In this document: positions 9,232-18,284 of the stretch, piece by piece
How the letters are laid out: each line of letters starts with the position of its first letter
Numbering within the stretch: position 1 is the first letter of the stretch
Assembly (NCBI RefSeq): GCF_947251545.1
Contig: NZ_OX366362.1
Coordinates: 992,001 to 1,056,000 of the forward strand
Direction of reading: 5' to 3'
DNA length: 64,000 nucleotides
Source: Wolbachia endosymbiont (group A) of Anomoia purmunda
GTDB lineage: Bacteria; Pseudomonadota; Alphaproteobacteria; Rickettsiales; Anaplasmataceae
Notes under the pieces: generated by a model
Told to the model about the DNA's origin: nothing
The model's database searches: none
Seen by the model: the letters and a program-made list of their open reading frames with translations, nothing else
Program-made: the position numbers and the translations under genes

Positions 9232-10845
9232 CTATCTTCCTCCTTTTCCTTTCTCAATTTGTGCAACCATTTCCTTTACATTTGCATGCGTGAGAAGGGA
9301 ATTTTTGCTGACATGAGATTTTGGATCAGATTTTGCTGTTATGTGTTTCGTTGCAGATCTTTTATTCTCTGTTAGAAATGAATGAGATTGTTTTTTCTTC
9401 ACACCGATATCCGCTTGTGCTGCTGGAGTGGTTTTGCTTTCAGCAAGCCGTACATTATCATTTCCTTTTGCTTGATTTTGCTCAAATTTTTCTTTTAATG
9501 CCTTTACTTTACTGCCCATCTCGCGATTAGCTCCTCCTTTCATAGTAGCTGCTGCTACTTTTGGTATCGCCTTACCAGCAGCTTTTTGTGCTGATTTCCT
9601 ATTGTCTTGATTTTCAGATTTTAGTGGTACTCTTTCAGCTGATTTTTTAAGAATTGCTCCTACTACTTTTGGCTCTGTGCTTACTTTTTGATTAGCACGG
9701 CTTAGATTTTTAGGCTTTAGCGGTACTGCAGGTTTATCTTTGATTACCACTTTCGATTCTTGTCTAACTTCTTGACCAGTAGTAAACATTTTTTTTGGCA
9801 CTTGCGGTGGTTTTTGTGGTACTAGGGATTGAGGTTGTTGTTTCTGCTTACGTTCTCTTTTTGCTTCTATATGTTCTTTAGAAACTGTTGCATAAATTGG
9901 CTCTTCTTTGGGCGATTTTGAACTCTGCGAATTTTCCATTAAAATTTTACTCTTCTTCTCTTGATAATTTGATATCTCTTCGTATACAGACTCTTCATTT
10001 AATGAACTTCCATAGCCTAAATCTTCTCTCTGCTCATATAAAGGATTTTCCTTTTGCTTTTTCTCTTGATAATTTGATATGTCTTCATATTCAGACCCCT
10101 GATCTAATGAACTTTCATAGCCTGAATCCTCAGAAGGATTTTCCTTAGCATCAGGCATACTAAAACTATTAGCTCCTTTTAGTAAAGAAGATGTAGACTT
10201 TGCCTTGCTTTCTCCATCTGAGGATATTTCTGATTTAAAGCGTACCTTCCTCGAATCTGGAGCAGCCGGAGGTGCTGTTGTTGGTCGCTTTATTTGCCTC
10301 ATGCGATTACCACCTAATTTTTCTTTCGGCTGTTCTTCTTTTCGCAGCTCAAAAGTACCTTCCTTTTGCTTTCTACCTTCCAAACTCATTTCGTGTGATC
10401 TATCTTTTCCTTGACTCTTTTCACTTTGTTCTAAATTCAAAGAATCTTTTAAAATATTATTTTTTCTTAAATCTTTTTCTAATTGTTCCAAGAGATCAAT
10501 TTTTTTTAAAATTCTTGTATACTTAGCTGCTGTTTCTAAAGTGAAACTTGACAACTCATCATTTACAAAATTACTTATACTACTGTTCTTGGTTGGAAAA
10601 TTTTTTCCCAAAATTCTATTCATTAATGTTTTAAAAAGACCTAATGGCTGTTCTACATAATTGTTCAAGTCAGTATATATAACAAACTCAGCTATACCTT
10701 TTGCCTCACCTGTAAAACCTTCTAATGCATGAGATAAATCCCTTAACGTTTTGTTATATTGTTTCTCTGCATTTCCTAGCTTTACAGCTTTGATCAGAGA
10801 ATCGAGATTTTTTTTATAGTTCTCACTTTTAAATGGATTATTCAT
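9232..10845 (-). CDS. putative secreted effector with EPIYA and Tyr/Pro-rich motifs
   Basis: This 537-residue hydrophilic protein has no signal peptide or TM helix and I recognise no enzyme domain. The N-terminal ~150 residues are Lys/Leu-rich and probably helical. The middle has a two-copy 35-residue repeat starting near 242 and 277 (GYESSLDQGSEYEDISNYQE; GYGSSLNEESVYEEISNYQE) with NPLYEQ (Tyr270) between, then an exact EPIYA at 315-319 (EEPIYATV). Proline clusters follow (VPQKPPQVPKK; PAVPLKPKN), then a basic C-terminal half. EPIYA motifs are the tyrosine-phosphorylation sites of translocated effectors such as CagA and Anaplasma AnkA. A host-directed role is inference. Confidence 0.75.
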   Translation of the reverse strand: MNNPFKSENYKKNLDSLIKAVKLGNAEKQYNKTLRDLSHALEGFTGEAKGIAEFVIYTDLNNYVEQPLGLFKTLMNRILGKNFPTKNSSISNFVNDELSSFTLETAAKYTRILKKIDLLEQLEKDLRKNNILKDSLNLEQSEKSQGKDRSHEMSLEGRKQKEGTFELRKEEQPKEKLGGNRMRQIKRPTTAPPAAPDSRKVRFKSEISSDGESKAKSTSSLLKGANSFSMPDAKENPSEDSGYESSLDQGSEYEDISNYQEKKQKENPLYEQREDLGYGSSLNEESVYEEISNYQEKKSKILMENSQSSKSPKEEPIYATVSKEHIEAKRERKQKQQPQSLVPQKPPQVPKKMFTTGQEVRQESKVVIKDKPAVPLKPKNLSRANQKVSTEPKVVGAILKKSAERVPLKSENQDNRKSAQKAAGKAIPKVAAATMKGGANREMGSKVKALKEKFEQNQAKGNDNVRLAESKTTPAAQADIGVKKKQSHSFLTENKRSATKHITAKSDPKSHVSKNSLLTHANVKEMVAQIEKGKGGR

Positions 10846-10952
10846 ACTAATTACAGCTCATTATTTATTAAAATATAGATCTAAAATATTAAGATCTAGT
10901 AAATATTACTTTTGTAATTCATGTAGAACTATAGCTATAGTAAGTAAGATTT

Positions 10953-11063
10953 CCCTGCGTCATGCCGCTGCGGTATCTCAGCCGCTAACAAGTAGCTGGA
11001 TGACGGTTGTCAGGGTGTCATCCCAGCATCTTCTCCTGTCATCCAAGTAGCCGACATTGGGAT
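10953..11063. repeat. palindromic repeats, two types side by side
   Basis: The sequence gtcatgccgctgcggtatct, then agccgctaacaagtagctgg with atgacgg, belongs to the second palindrome family (ATCCCGC/GCGGGATGACG arms) also seen at 9.1, 31.0 and 32.8 kb. A short WPE-like segment (gtgtcatcccagcatc) follows directly. Confidence 0.6.
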
Positions 11064-11389
11064 GGCTTTGTTGCATCGCTACTTATGAAAGGCTAACTAT
11101 AGTTAGGATTATAAGCAACCTATTAAAAATCTTGTTTTTTTGCAATCAATCTGATCAAATTTAAGAATAGTAATTTGTTATTTATATTAATAAATTTAAT
11201 TCTATTGAAAATAGCTAAAGCATTGAAATTCTTGAATTTTAGCCGGATTAGTGAGTGGTAGTGAAATTTCTTTTACTCAAATTTAGGTATTCACTGACCG
11301 TTCTTGTTATAAATACCAGAATAATAAGCTACTGATATTCTCCATCTTTTTTATCTTTAATCCATCATAGCTAGCGATGCAACAAAGCC
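11064..11389. mobile_element. 326-bp element with perfect 18-bp terminal inverted repeats
   Basis: The ends GGCTTTGTTGCATCGCTA (11064-11081) and TAGCGATGCAACAAAGCC (11372-11389) are perfect inverted repeats, except that only 17 bases are followed by identical sequence on the left. The interior has no open transposase frame. It is read as a MITE or a strongly deleted IS; the GGCTTTGTTGCAT end is of the kind seen in IS5/IS982-type elements, so the family is uncertain. No target duplication is evident. Confidence 0.65.
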
Positions 11390-11485
11390 AACTGGAATCC
11401 AGAAAAGTTTGCTTGTGAGCAAGCAAACTAGCATGGAAAGTAGCTGATCTTATACTAAATGAATGTTTTTGATGAGGTTGCATAG

Positions 11486-11683
11486 AAGCTGGATTGTATC
11501 TTAAAAAGGTCGAAAGACTATTGGGTGGAAAAGAAGGTAAGATGCAACTTAATGCGAGCCAGGAAAGCAAAGGAAAGGTTTGGTTGGAAGAAGTGGAGTA
11601 GCGAATGGATATACAAAACGCTGGGTCTATATTCAGACTACAGAATAAGGTATTACAAACCGAAAGCATCACCAGTACAATAG
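11486..11683 (+). pseudogene. C-terminal remnant of a group II intron reverse transcriptase
   Basis: An uninterrupted 66-codon frame ends in RFGWKKWSSEWIYKTLGL, YSDYRIRYYKPKASPVQ and a TAG. This WxxWxxxxLYxxLGLxxDYRxRYY form is characteristic of the C-terminus of bacterial group II intron maturases. The frame is closed upstream by TAG at 11483, so the RT core is gone. The RT middle fragment at 63.0 kb may belong to the same intron family. Confidence 0.65.
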
Positions 11684-11827
11684 TTATAAACTTTGGCAAA
11701 GAATCTACTAGGAAAGCGTAGTGCGGATGCTGCGTTTGACGAGGCGGGAGCTAGAAACGTTAACATGGGAATTTGGATTGAGGCCCACCACGAAAGTGAT
11801 GACCAAACCCTAAAGTAGGCGCGCCAG

Positions 11828-11879
11828 TTCTCGACCCTACATATTTTTTTGAAGGTCAAATCCAGTTTAGGGTCGAGAA
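11828..11879. repeat. 12-bp perfect inverted repeat
   Basis: TTCTCGACCCTA (11828-11839) and TAGGGTCGAGAA (11868-11879) are perfect complements separated by 28 bp. The unit sits downstream of the RT remnant and could be a stem-loop of the decayed intron or short element ends. The surrounding 11684-12069 has no supportable gene. Confidence 0.5.
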
Positions 11880-12069
11880 ATTTTGATGGCAAAAATGCCT
11901 AAAAAACATTAATAATTATACACACAATTATTCAACCATATTTTTGAAAATAGCTAGTTTCTGTATTTATTTCAGATTGAAGAAAGCTCAAATGAAAGAT
12001 CGTGTTTTGCTAAAAATCACAGAATGCAGTCTGGTTACTATTTAAAAGGATATGTTCAAAAAAACTGTG

Positions 12070-13044
12070 TCAAATCAACTCACACACTTCATTACCAACT
12101 TCATGATGAAGTTCCGCAGTTGGATGGAAATAATCAAAAAAGAAATAATCCTTTAGTGTTTCTTTGCTACACCCAGGGTTATAGTCAACGTCAAGTTCCC
12201 CTTTAAATATCAACTTTAAGAGTATTTTTATATTTTCTTTAAATCTCCCAACTTGGTCTGCAATGTTCGATGTGCATGCATCTTGACAATTTAAACCTTT
12301 GCTCTTGTATTCGCTAAGCATACTTCTCATTTTAGAGTTAAGATCAAATGCTTTTATTTCAAGATCTGTACTTTTCTTCATATAATCTAAGCCTTTAGCC
12401 AATTTTGCATTGAAACTCTCCGTGAGCTTTGTAGCTAGTTCCCTTGCTTCTTCATCTCTATTAAAAGCTGGTATTAAGCCAACTTCAGGTGCGTTTGCAA
12501 CAACTACATGCTTAACACCATGTTCATTTAGAACCTTGAGTGCATTACATATTTCACTCACTGCTTGTTCCAACACTTCTTCCGCTTTAGTATCGTCATA
12601 AGCAGTGGCAACCATAACATCATTTCCGCCGATTATGATGCAAAATAAATCTTCTTTACCTATATCTGGATGATGTTTAATTACCGCATCTAGCTGGTTA
12701 GCTAAACGAAATTTATTGAAGAAATAAGAAAAAATAGGGTCAAAAATTTCAGACGCTGTTGCACATGAAACTGCATAGTTTTGACCTTGCTGTTCGTGGC
12801 ATCTACCAAAAAATGAATAACTCCACCCAGGTTTAAATTCGTCTAAATCTAAATATTTTGCTACATATTCAACAGCAGTAGGGCCATTGCTAAAAGATCC
12901 TCCTTGATAAAAAGGGTCATCAAACTTTACGCTTTTTGCAAAGGATAAGTTATTTAAAATTCCAATGATTGCGCCATTATCGGATAAACTATCACCCAGA
13001 ACATAAAAATTTCTATACTTAGAATTGTCATTTTTGTTTGTCAT
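12070..13044 (-). CDS. GDSL-family lipase/esterase
   Basis: This is a serine hydrolase of the SGNH/GDSL superfamily, most like the thermolabile haemolysin/phospholipase branch. Visible blocks are GDSLSDNG at 17-24 (nucleophile Ser19), GGSFSNGPTAVEY at 48-60, GGND at 139-142 and DYFHP with Asp304 and His307 completing the triad. The length of 324 is typical. No signal peptide is seen, so export would need a leaderless route. Related secreted enzymes of intracellular bacteria act on host lipids, but the substrate here is unknown. The gene stands alone between mobile-element debris and rpoD. Confidence 0.88.
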   Translation of the reverse strand: MTNKNDNSKYRNFYVLGDSLSDNGAIIGILNNLSFAKSVKFDDPFYQGGSFSNGPTAVEYVAKYLDLDEFKPGWSYSFFGRCHEQQGQNYAVSCATASEIFDPIFSYFFNKFRLANQLDAVIKHHPDIGKEDLFCIIIGGNDVMVATAYDDTKAEEVLEQAVSEICNALKVLNEHGVKHVVVANAPEVGLIPAFNRDEEARELATKLTESFNAKLAKGLDYMKKSTDLEIKAFDLNSKMRSMLSEYKSKGLNCQDACTSNIADQVGRFKENIKILLKLIFKGELDVDYNPGCSKETLKDYFFFDYFHPTAELHHEVGNEVCELI

Positions 13045-13184
13045 AATATTTACCGTAGATTAGCATGTTGTTTCATTAGATTCATAAAAAAAGAAAAATA
13101 GCGGTGAAATTATACAACTTTGGCCTAACTTTCTCTCCATTTTTTCCGGGCAAAATCAGCTTCTTCTTAACTTGACACGTATAC

Positions 13185-15131
13185 TTAAAAGAACCCTCTA
13201 AGTTTTCTAGCGCGGCTTGGATGTTTCAACTTGCGCAGTGCTTTTGCCTCTATTTGCCTAATTCTCTCACGCGTTACATTAAAAATTTTTCCTACTTCTT
13301 CTAAGGTATGTTCCTTCCCATCTTTACCAAGGCCAAAACGCATTCTTAGAATTCTTTCTTCCTTTGGTGTTAAAGTTGCAAGAACATTGGTTGTAATGCC
13401 ACGCAAGTCAGCAAGTATTGCAGCATCCTCTGGTCTGGAGACCCGCTTATCTTCTATACAATCACCGAAGGTACTACTATCATCTTTTCCTGTTGGAGCT
13501 TCAAGACTTACTGGATCCCTTGCTATTTTCATAACTTTGCGTATTCTTTCCAGCGGCATTGTCAGTTCTACACTCAATTCCTCTAACGTCGGCTCTCTCC
13601 CCATCTCATGAGTCATCTTTCTTAATGCTCTGTTGATTTTACTGATAATTTCCACCATATGAACTGGTATTCTAACTACTTTAGACTGCTCAGGTATTGC
13701 CCTAGTGATTGATTGTCTTACCCACCAAGTGCCATAAGTTGAAAATTTATATCCACGTTTGTAATCAAACTTATCCACGGCCTTCATAAGACCAATATTG
13801 CCTTCTTGTATCAAATCAAGCAGATCAAGGCCTCTTTTTGAATACTTCTTAGCAATGGAGACTACTAGCCTTAAGTTAGCCTTAATCATCTCTTGCTTTG
13901 CTTCAGAGACTTCTCGTTCGTGTTTTTGTATTCTCCTGATTAGCTCCTTAAATTCTTGTACGTTATCTTCCTGTATATGCTGCTTAATACCGTTCAAGGT
14001 ACTAGCTATATGTTCAGAGTTATCGTCTATAAACCTTAAAAATTTGTTTTTTAATTCACCTGTAAAAGAGGATTGATTTTCATTGATCTTTAAAAGACTT
14101 ATCTCTTTCAACTCGTGCTTTAAAAGCACGTCATCATAAACTTTATAGAAACTTTCTCTATCGATATTGTATTTTCTAGCCTCAGCAATAAGATTAGCCT
14201 CTTCAAGCGTGACGGATCTATTTATCTTATAAAGTTCTTGTGTAATTCTGGCAACAGCAGCATCACTTAACTTAATTTGTAATGCTATAGACCATATTTG
14301 ATTATACAAATTTTCTAGCTCATTAGAGAAATTTTTAGAATTTTTTCTTAATATCAACGCTTCATTTGTTAAAGTAATTACCTCATCCAATGCAACTATG
14401 ACCTTTGGCAATAAGTCACTTTCCATTTCAAAAATAGAAACATTTAAATTGACTGAACTTATATCTTCATTATCACCGTCTTTCTCATCATCACTTTTTT
14501 TACTATCTTTCTCATCATCACTACAGTACTCAGCATCTTCAGAAATGTCCTTAGAATCCTCAACATCTTCAGCACTCTCTTCACTTTCTTCTTTGGGTAC
14601 CACATTAAAATCAGAGTTATAAATTGCATCCAGATCTATAATTTCTCTCAGTAAGAGAGCTCCATTACTTAAATCATCACGCCATACTTTTATCACCTTT
14701 AATGTTACTGATGTTTCAATTATCGCACGTAACATGTTATGCTTTTCAGATTCAATTTTTTTTGCTATCTCGATTTCATCTGCCCTTGACAAAAGCTTTA
14801 CAGAGCTCATGTCTTGTAAATAAATCCTCACTGGATCATCATTTTGTACTAAAGTTGGAGTAATATTTGGCGATGTGTCATCATCATCAAGTTTACTATC
14901 ATCACTGTTGGAAGGAATATCTTCTTCATCTTCGCTACTTTCAAGCACATTAATTCCGGAATCCTGCAATAAAGATATAGCATCATCTATAAAGTCAGAC
15001 GAAAAATTTTCATCTGATAATTTATCATTTATATCATCAAAGGTGATAAAACCACCCTTTTTTGTACTCTTAGTTACCAGATCTTTGATAATTTTTTTCT
15101 TATCTTCTGCATCATGAATAGTTGACATCAT
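13185..15131 (-). CDS. rpoD: RNA polymerase primary sigma factor RpoD (sigma-70)
   Basis: This is the housekeeping sigma factor. The N-terminal region 1.1 is followed by region 1.2 ([19 protein letters not shown], near 98-116). A strongly acidic non-conserved insert ([20 protein letters not shown] and onward, about 180-225) precedes region 2 ([20 protein letters not shown] and [11 protein letters not shown]), region 3 and the region 4 helix-turn-helix ([20 protein letters not shown]). The C-terminus is ARKLRGFF. At 648 residues it is normal for an alphaproteobacterial RpoD. Two adjacent ATG codons are possible starts; the outer is given. Confidence 0.97.
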   Translation of the reverse strand: MMSTIHDAEDKKKIIKDLVTKSTKKGGFITFDDINDKLSDENFSSDFIDDAISLLQDSGINVLESSEDEEDIPSNSDDSKLDDDDTSPNITPTLVQNDDPVRIYLQDMSSVKLLSRADEIEIAKKIESEKHNMLRAIIETSVTLKVIKVWRDDLSNGALLLREIIDLDAIYNSDFNVVPKEESEESAEDVEDSKDISEDAEYCSDDEKDSKKSDDEKDGDNEDISSVNLNVSIFEMESDLLPKVIVALDEVITLTNEALILRKNSKNFSNELENLYNQIWSIALQIKLSDAAVARITQELYKINRSVTLEEANLIAEARKYNIDRESFYKVYDDVLLKHELKEISLLKINENQSSFTGELKNKFLRFIDDNSEHIASTLNGIKQHIQEDNVQEFKELIRRIQKHEREVSEAKQEMIKANLRLVVSIAKKYSKRGLDLLDLIQEGNIGLMKAVDKFDYKRGYKFSTYGTWWVRQSITRAIPEQSKVVRIPVHMVEIISKINRALRKMTHEMGREPTLEELSVELTMPLERIRKVMKIARDPVSLEAPTGKDDSSTFGDCIEDKRVSRPEDAAILADLRGITTNVLATLTPKEERILRMRFGLGKDGKEHTLEEVGKIFNVTRERIRQIEAKALRKLKHPSRARKLRGFF

Positions 15132-15251
15132 TACCTTTATAGTTTATAATTTTATTTCTTATTAACAAACAAACTTACAACGAGCAAGTCTATAATTTTA
15201 CTTTTAACTTGTGGCTATTTGTTACTTCATATAGTTTAAGATACTGTTAAT

Positions 15252-15578
15252 TTATGTACACTTGTCTTGATCAATTGTTCCATACTTTTCTTCCATTTTT
15301 ACTGCTATGGATAATCCAACTGAAAATGTTGCAATTCCAACCACTATAGCAGTAAGCATTAAAACATGGGGTATAGGATTGCTATATGAATAAAAATTTG
15401 AAACCAATATAGGAGGCAAGGAACTTTTTATATATCCTAGAGATATGTAAAATAACAAAACAGATGCTTGGAAGACGCTTATCCCTATCATTTTCTTGAT
15501 TAAATTTTTATCGTTTATAATAATATATAAACCTAGCACCATTAATACAATAATAATCGTATAATTATATAAAGTCAT
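15252..15578 (-). CDS. mnhC: Na+/H+ antiporter subunit C (MnhC/MrpC, NuoK-like)
   Basis: This is a three-helix membrane subunit of the multisubunit Mrp cation/proton antiporter, homologous to NuoK of complex I. The sequence has the expected MIGISVFQASVLLFYISLGY and the IPHVLMLTAIVVGIATFSVGL helix. It is 108 residues long and is the last gene of the rpoZ-mnhF-G-A'-B-C array; its ATG overlaps the mnhB stop by 4 bp, suggesting translational coupling. Confidence 0.88.
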   Translation of the reverse strand: MTLYNYTIIIVLMVLGLYIIINDKNLIKKMIGISVFQASVLLFYISLGYIKSSLPPILVSNFYSYSNPIPHVLMLTAIVVGIATFSVGLSIAVKMEEKYGTIDQDKCT

Positions 15579-15994
15579 TGTTTTTTCCTACGAGCAAAAT
15601 TTATATATATAATTAACATAGAGGAGTAGACAGTAAATGCTACACCTAATTCCACCAAAAAAATACCTAATTTTTGACCGGTTCTATTATTGGCTAACAA
15701 GATATCATAAGATAAAAAATTTTGGCCAAGTAAAGTTGTTGCAACGCCCGTTCCTCCATAAATTAAAATACCTAACACGTTAGTCAATCTAATCACAGAA
15801 TAAGGTATTGCTTTTAGAGTTGTAGATACACCAAATAGCATTGAATATAATATTATCCCGGAGGCAATAATTATTCCTGCTTGAAAACCTCCACCTGGAG
15901 TGTAATCACCGTGAAATTGTATGTATAAACCAAATAAAATGATAAAAGGTATCATCAAAAATATTACTGCATTTAATATCGGATCTTTAATCAT
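15575..15994 (-). CDS. mnhB: Na+/H+ antiporter subunit B (MnhB/MrpB)
   Basis: This is an inner-membrane MnhB-domain protein of 139 residues with about four helices. The diagnostic GDYTPGGGFQAGIIIASGII segment lies near residues 29-49. It overlaps the upstream gene by 8 bp and mnhC by 4 bp, so the antiporter subunits are tightly coupled. It acts with the NuoL/N-like subunits, which are not in this window. Confidence 0.9.
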   Translation of the reverse strand: MIKDPILNAVIFLMIPFIILFGLYIQFHGDYTPGGGFQAGIIIASGIILYSMLFGVSTTLKAIPYSVIRLTNVLGILIYGGTGVATTLLGQNFLSYDILLANNRTGQKLGIFLVELGVAFTVYSSMLIIYINFARRKKQ

Positions 15995-16514
15995 TTTCTT
16001 TTTCTTCTTTTAATATCAACGTTATACAAAGCGCAGCAGTAAAAACTACTATAGTTTCTCCAAACGTGTCATAACCACGAAAGCTTGCCAAAACAGCTGT
16101 CACTATATTAGGAATACCGGTAGCTTTTTCGGTATTTTCCACATAATAAGGAGCAACATGCAAGTGGATCGGAGCATTGTGGCTGCCAAAATCTGGCAAT
16201 TGAATCATAAAATATGACAAACATACAGCCAGAAATAACATAAAAAAAAGCGTTATAGGGTTATGAGATAGATTTACTTTATGATTCTTTATCAAGGAGA
16301 GTGCTGCAAGCGTAAACACCGTACTGAGTCCCGCACCAACAGAAGCTTCAGTAATTGCAACATCAGGTGCATTCATAATTAAGTATATAAGCGCAATCAG
16401 TGAACTAAATACACACATTAGAACAGCACTTACGACTAAATGTCGCGAGAAAACTATAAAAACCTTAACTATTAGTAACAACAAAAGTAATACTACATTT
16501 AATATTTCTAACAC
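15987..16514 (-). CDS. Mrp antiporter subunit A C-terminal part (DUF4040 + MbhE-like)
   Basis: This 175-residue membrane protein corresponds to the C-terminal part of MrpA, or to separate MbhD/MbhE subunits. The first half has the DUF4040 pattern (LIYLIMNAPDVAITEASVGAG) and the second half the MbhE-like FRGYDTFGETIVVFTAALCI. In Wolbachia-type operons the large NuoL-like domain is encoded elsewhere, and none is present here. It is separated from mnhG by one base. Symbols differ among databases, so none is given. Confidence 0.82.
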   Translation of the reverse strand: MLEILNVVLLLLLLIVKVFIVFSRHLVVSAVLMCVFSSLIALIYLIMNAPDVAITEASVGAGLSTVFTLAALSLIKNHKVNLSHNPITLFFMLFLAVCLSYFMIQLPDFGSHNAPIHLHVAPYYVENTEKATGIPNIVTAVLASFRGYDTFGETIVVFTAALCITLILKEEKEND

Positions 16515-16515
16515 C

Positions 16516-16803
16516 TTAGCCTTCTTTAACAGTTTTTTTCTTAACTTTATAATGAGTGCGCGCTAAAATATAGCTATTAGTTGAGTTAGCTACCCATATT
16601 ATAAAAATTAATAATACTATTTTAACAGTATTGATTGAAAATCTATTCTGCAAAGCAAAACCAATTAACAATAACGTTGCACCGCTAGAATCTGTAATAC
16701 CTGCTGCATGTAACCTAGTATAGAAATCAGGAAATCTAATTACTCCCACACTTGAAATGATTACTAAACAAATGCCTAAAAATATGAAAATGGATCCTAT
16801 CAT
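16516..16803 (-). CDS. mnhG: Na+/H+ antiporter subunit G (MnhG/MrpG)
   Basis: This is a small three-helix subunit of 95 residues. The family signature GVIRFPDFYTRLHAAGITDSSG is intact near 20-41, followed by the hydrophobic ATLLLIGFALQ. It lies 6 bp from mnhF and 1 bp from the next gene in the same direction, so it is part of one transcript. Confidence 0.92.
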   Translation of the reverse strand: MIGSIFIFLGICLVIISSVGVIRFPDFYTRLHAAGITDSSGATLLLIGFALQNRFSINTVKIVLLIFIIWVANSTNSYILARTHYKVKKKTVKEG

Positions 16804-16809
16804 AAATTA

Positions 16810-17055
16810 TTAAAACAACATTAATCTCATTAGTGCTATAGTTGATATAAAGCTAACGCTAGCATACAACAATGCTATATCAATTAAAAAAAAATTATTC
16901 AGAATGATTGATATTGCTGTTATGAGTACAACTACTTGCGTTGAGAAATTATTGAACGCTAAAACCTTATTGTACACATCATTTGACTTAGACACTATGC
17001 GACACAACATCACACTCATACAAAACAACAGTGCATAGATAGCAATGTGAATCAT
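16810..17055 (-). CDS. mnhF: Na+/H+ antiporter subunit F (MnhF/MrpF)
   Basis: This three-helix membrane subunit has 81 residues. The conserved pattern is visible: a first helix ending in CRIVSKSNDVYNKVLAFNNF, then DIALLYASVSFISTIALMR. It is the first antiporter gene of the array and starts 28 bp after the rpoZ stop, so rpoZ and the antiporter are probably co-transcribed. Confidence 0.85.
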   Translation of the reverse strand: MIHIAIYALLFCMSVMLCRIVSKSNDVYNKVLAFNNFSTQVVVLITAISIILNNFFLIDIALLYASVSFISTIALMRLMLF

Positions 17056-17083
17056 TTAAAGACTATGTAACTTCAGTAGATTT

Positions 17084-17491
17084 CTAAACGGATACTTCTT
17101 CATCGCCATCTTGATCATTTATTTCATCATCTATTTCACCATCCACTTCATAATCTTTGCTTTCTTGACTTGCATCAAGATCTGTGTTATCAGAAAAATT
17201 TAATAAATTCGCTAGCTTACTTGTATTACTGCTGTAAACATTATTCATATTTCCTTTTATGTATTCCTTGCATCTACCTACCAAAAGGCTAAACAGCTCA
17301 TGAGTATCCACCTGTTTTCCTGCTATTTCATGTAAGGAAACTATGGTATTTTTATGACCTTTAAACTTAGCTGCTTGAATTGGATTACTTGCTCCTGTAT
17401 TTAAATCATGTGTTCTTTGACTTGCCAACAGAACCAATTTGAAACGGTTACTTACCCGTTCTATACACTTTTCTACAATAGACTCAGCCAT
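17084..17491 (-). CDS. rpoZ: RNA polymerase omega subunit
   Basis: This small RNAP assembly subunit begins with VEKCIERVSNRFKLVLLASQRTHDLN, the omega core, with the Arg-Thr-Asp-like motif, followed by KGHKNTIVSLHEIAGKQVD, the usual end of the conserved domain. The remaining ~65 residues are an acidic tail (EVDGEIDDEINDQDGDEE) longer than in free-living relatives. It leads the Mnh antiporter genes. Confidence 0.9.
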   Translation of the reverse strand: MAESIVEKCIERVSNRFKLVLLASQRTHDLNTGASNPIQAAKFKGHKNTIVSLHEIAGKQVDTHELFSLLVGRCKEYIKGNMNNVYSSNTSKLANLLNFSDNTDLDASQESKDYEVDGEIDDEINDQDGDEEVSV

Positions 17492-17551
17492 AAGATACTA
17501 CCTTAATAAGTTTTATATTATATCACAAAAAACAAGTTGTCAACTTTGTAT

Positions 17552-17848
17552 CTACTGTGATTCAACTTCATGTTTTACTTTTTCTGCCTCAGATTTTATT
17601 TCTTGGCTTTCTGTCATCGTGATTGTTATCTCATGATCAATTTTTTTTAGAAATCCTAACAATCGCTCTAAAGAAAAACCATCTATTTTACCATTTTTAA
17701 TTTGTGATACCTTTGGCTGATCAATACCAAGTTTCTCAGCTGCAAAAGCCTGAGTCCAAGCATTTTTTTCTATAATTTTATTTATTATATAAAGCAACTT
17801 TGTTTTTATTCCTGCACTGTCTAAGTTATTTAACGATATTATTTCCAT
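17552..17848 (-). CDS. XRE-family helix-turn-helix regulator
   Basis: This 98-residue DNA-binding protein has one HTH (TQAFAAEKLGIDQPKVSQIKNG, residues about 32-53) followed by a C-terminal segment rich in Glu and Lys. HTH proteins of this form are often type II antitoxins, but no toxin frame lies beside it, so it may be a solitary regulator. ATG 17848 gives MEIISLNNL; an upstream GTG at 17863 would add five residues. A promoter overlapped by an inverted repeat lies upstream and suggests autoregulation. A read-through from rpoZ is not implied, since rpoZ lies downstream of it. Confidence 0.8.
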   Translation of the reverse strand: MEIISLNNLDSAGIKTKLLYIINKIIEKNAWTQAFAAEKLGIDQPKVSQIKNGKIDGFSLERLLGFLKKIDHEITITMTESQEIKSEAEKVKHEVESQ

Positions 17849-17910
17849 AATTTTTACACTCACATATCAATTAACTTTATTAAATATTATAGCATAATAT
17901 TTTATATACC

Positions 17911-17953
17911 AAGATATTAATATCATATAACTTGTCAATAATTATATGATATC
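17911..17953 (-). promoter_or_regulatory. promoter with overlapping inverted repeat upstream of the XRE gene
   Basis: On the minus strand TTGACA (17933-17938) is followed after 16 bp by TATCTT (17911-17916). The inverted repeat AATATCATATAA (17919-17930) / TTATATGATATC (17942-17953), 11 of 12 pairs, overlaps the spacer and the upstream side of the -35. Such a placement fits an operator for the XRE protein it precedes. This is consensus-based inference. Confidence 0.5.
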
Positions 17954-18284
17954 AATATTTAAAACTTTAAGTTGATTGTATATTAATATTTTCATCAAAT
18001 TTCTAGTAATTTTAAATTACTATTTTACCATCAGCCTATCTGAAAAAACCATTTATAGAAAGAACAAGCTAAGATTACAAAGCTTGAAATATAAAAATAA
18101 TTATTTTATAAATTTATCTTACATAAGAAGTTTATATATCTATATCTTAATATGGATATTTATTTAAATTTTTAAAATTTCTATTTTAACGAGAATTCTA
18201 TATATTATATTTATAATATAATTTAAATATTTGTTGCTTTTTAGCTGGAACATTATTTAGTTAGTAAGTAAAATTGTGTTGAAT
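17954..18284. other. AT-rich spacer between XRE gene and purE
   Basis: This stretch is extremely AT-rich. A 63-codon open frame on the plus strand (17976-18167) has low-complexity Tyr/Ile/Lys composition and no RBS, so I do not call it a gene. No purE promoter stands out because many A/T hexamers resemble -10 boxes. Confidence 0.5.

Noticed and set aside
11307-11892. Minus-strand open frames of 79 and 130 codons
   Set aside because: They lie antisense to the group II RT remnant and across the end of the 326-bp element; composition is not coding-like.
17976-18167. 63-codon plus-strand frame upstream of purE
   Set aside because: Low-complexity AT-driven composition, no RBS, in an extremely AT-rich spacer.
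17552-18284. Possible toxin-antitoxin locus
   Set aside because: Only the XRE protein is present; no RelE/HigB-like toxin frame is found on either side.
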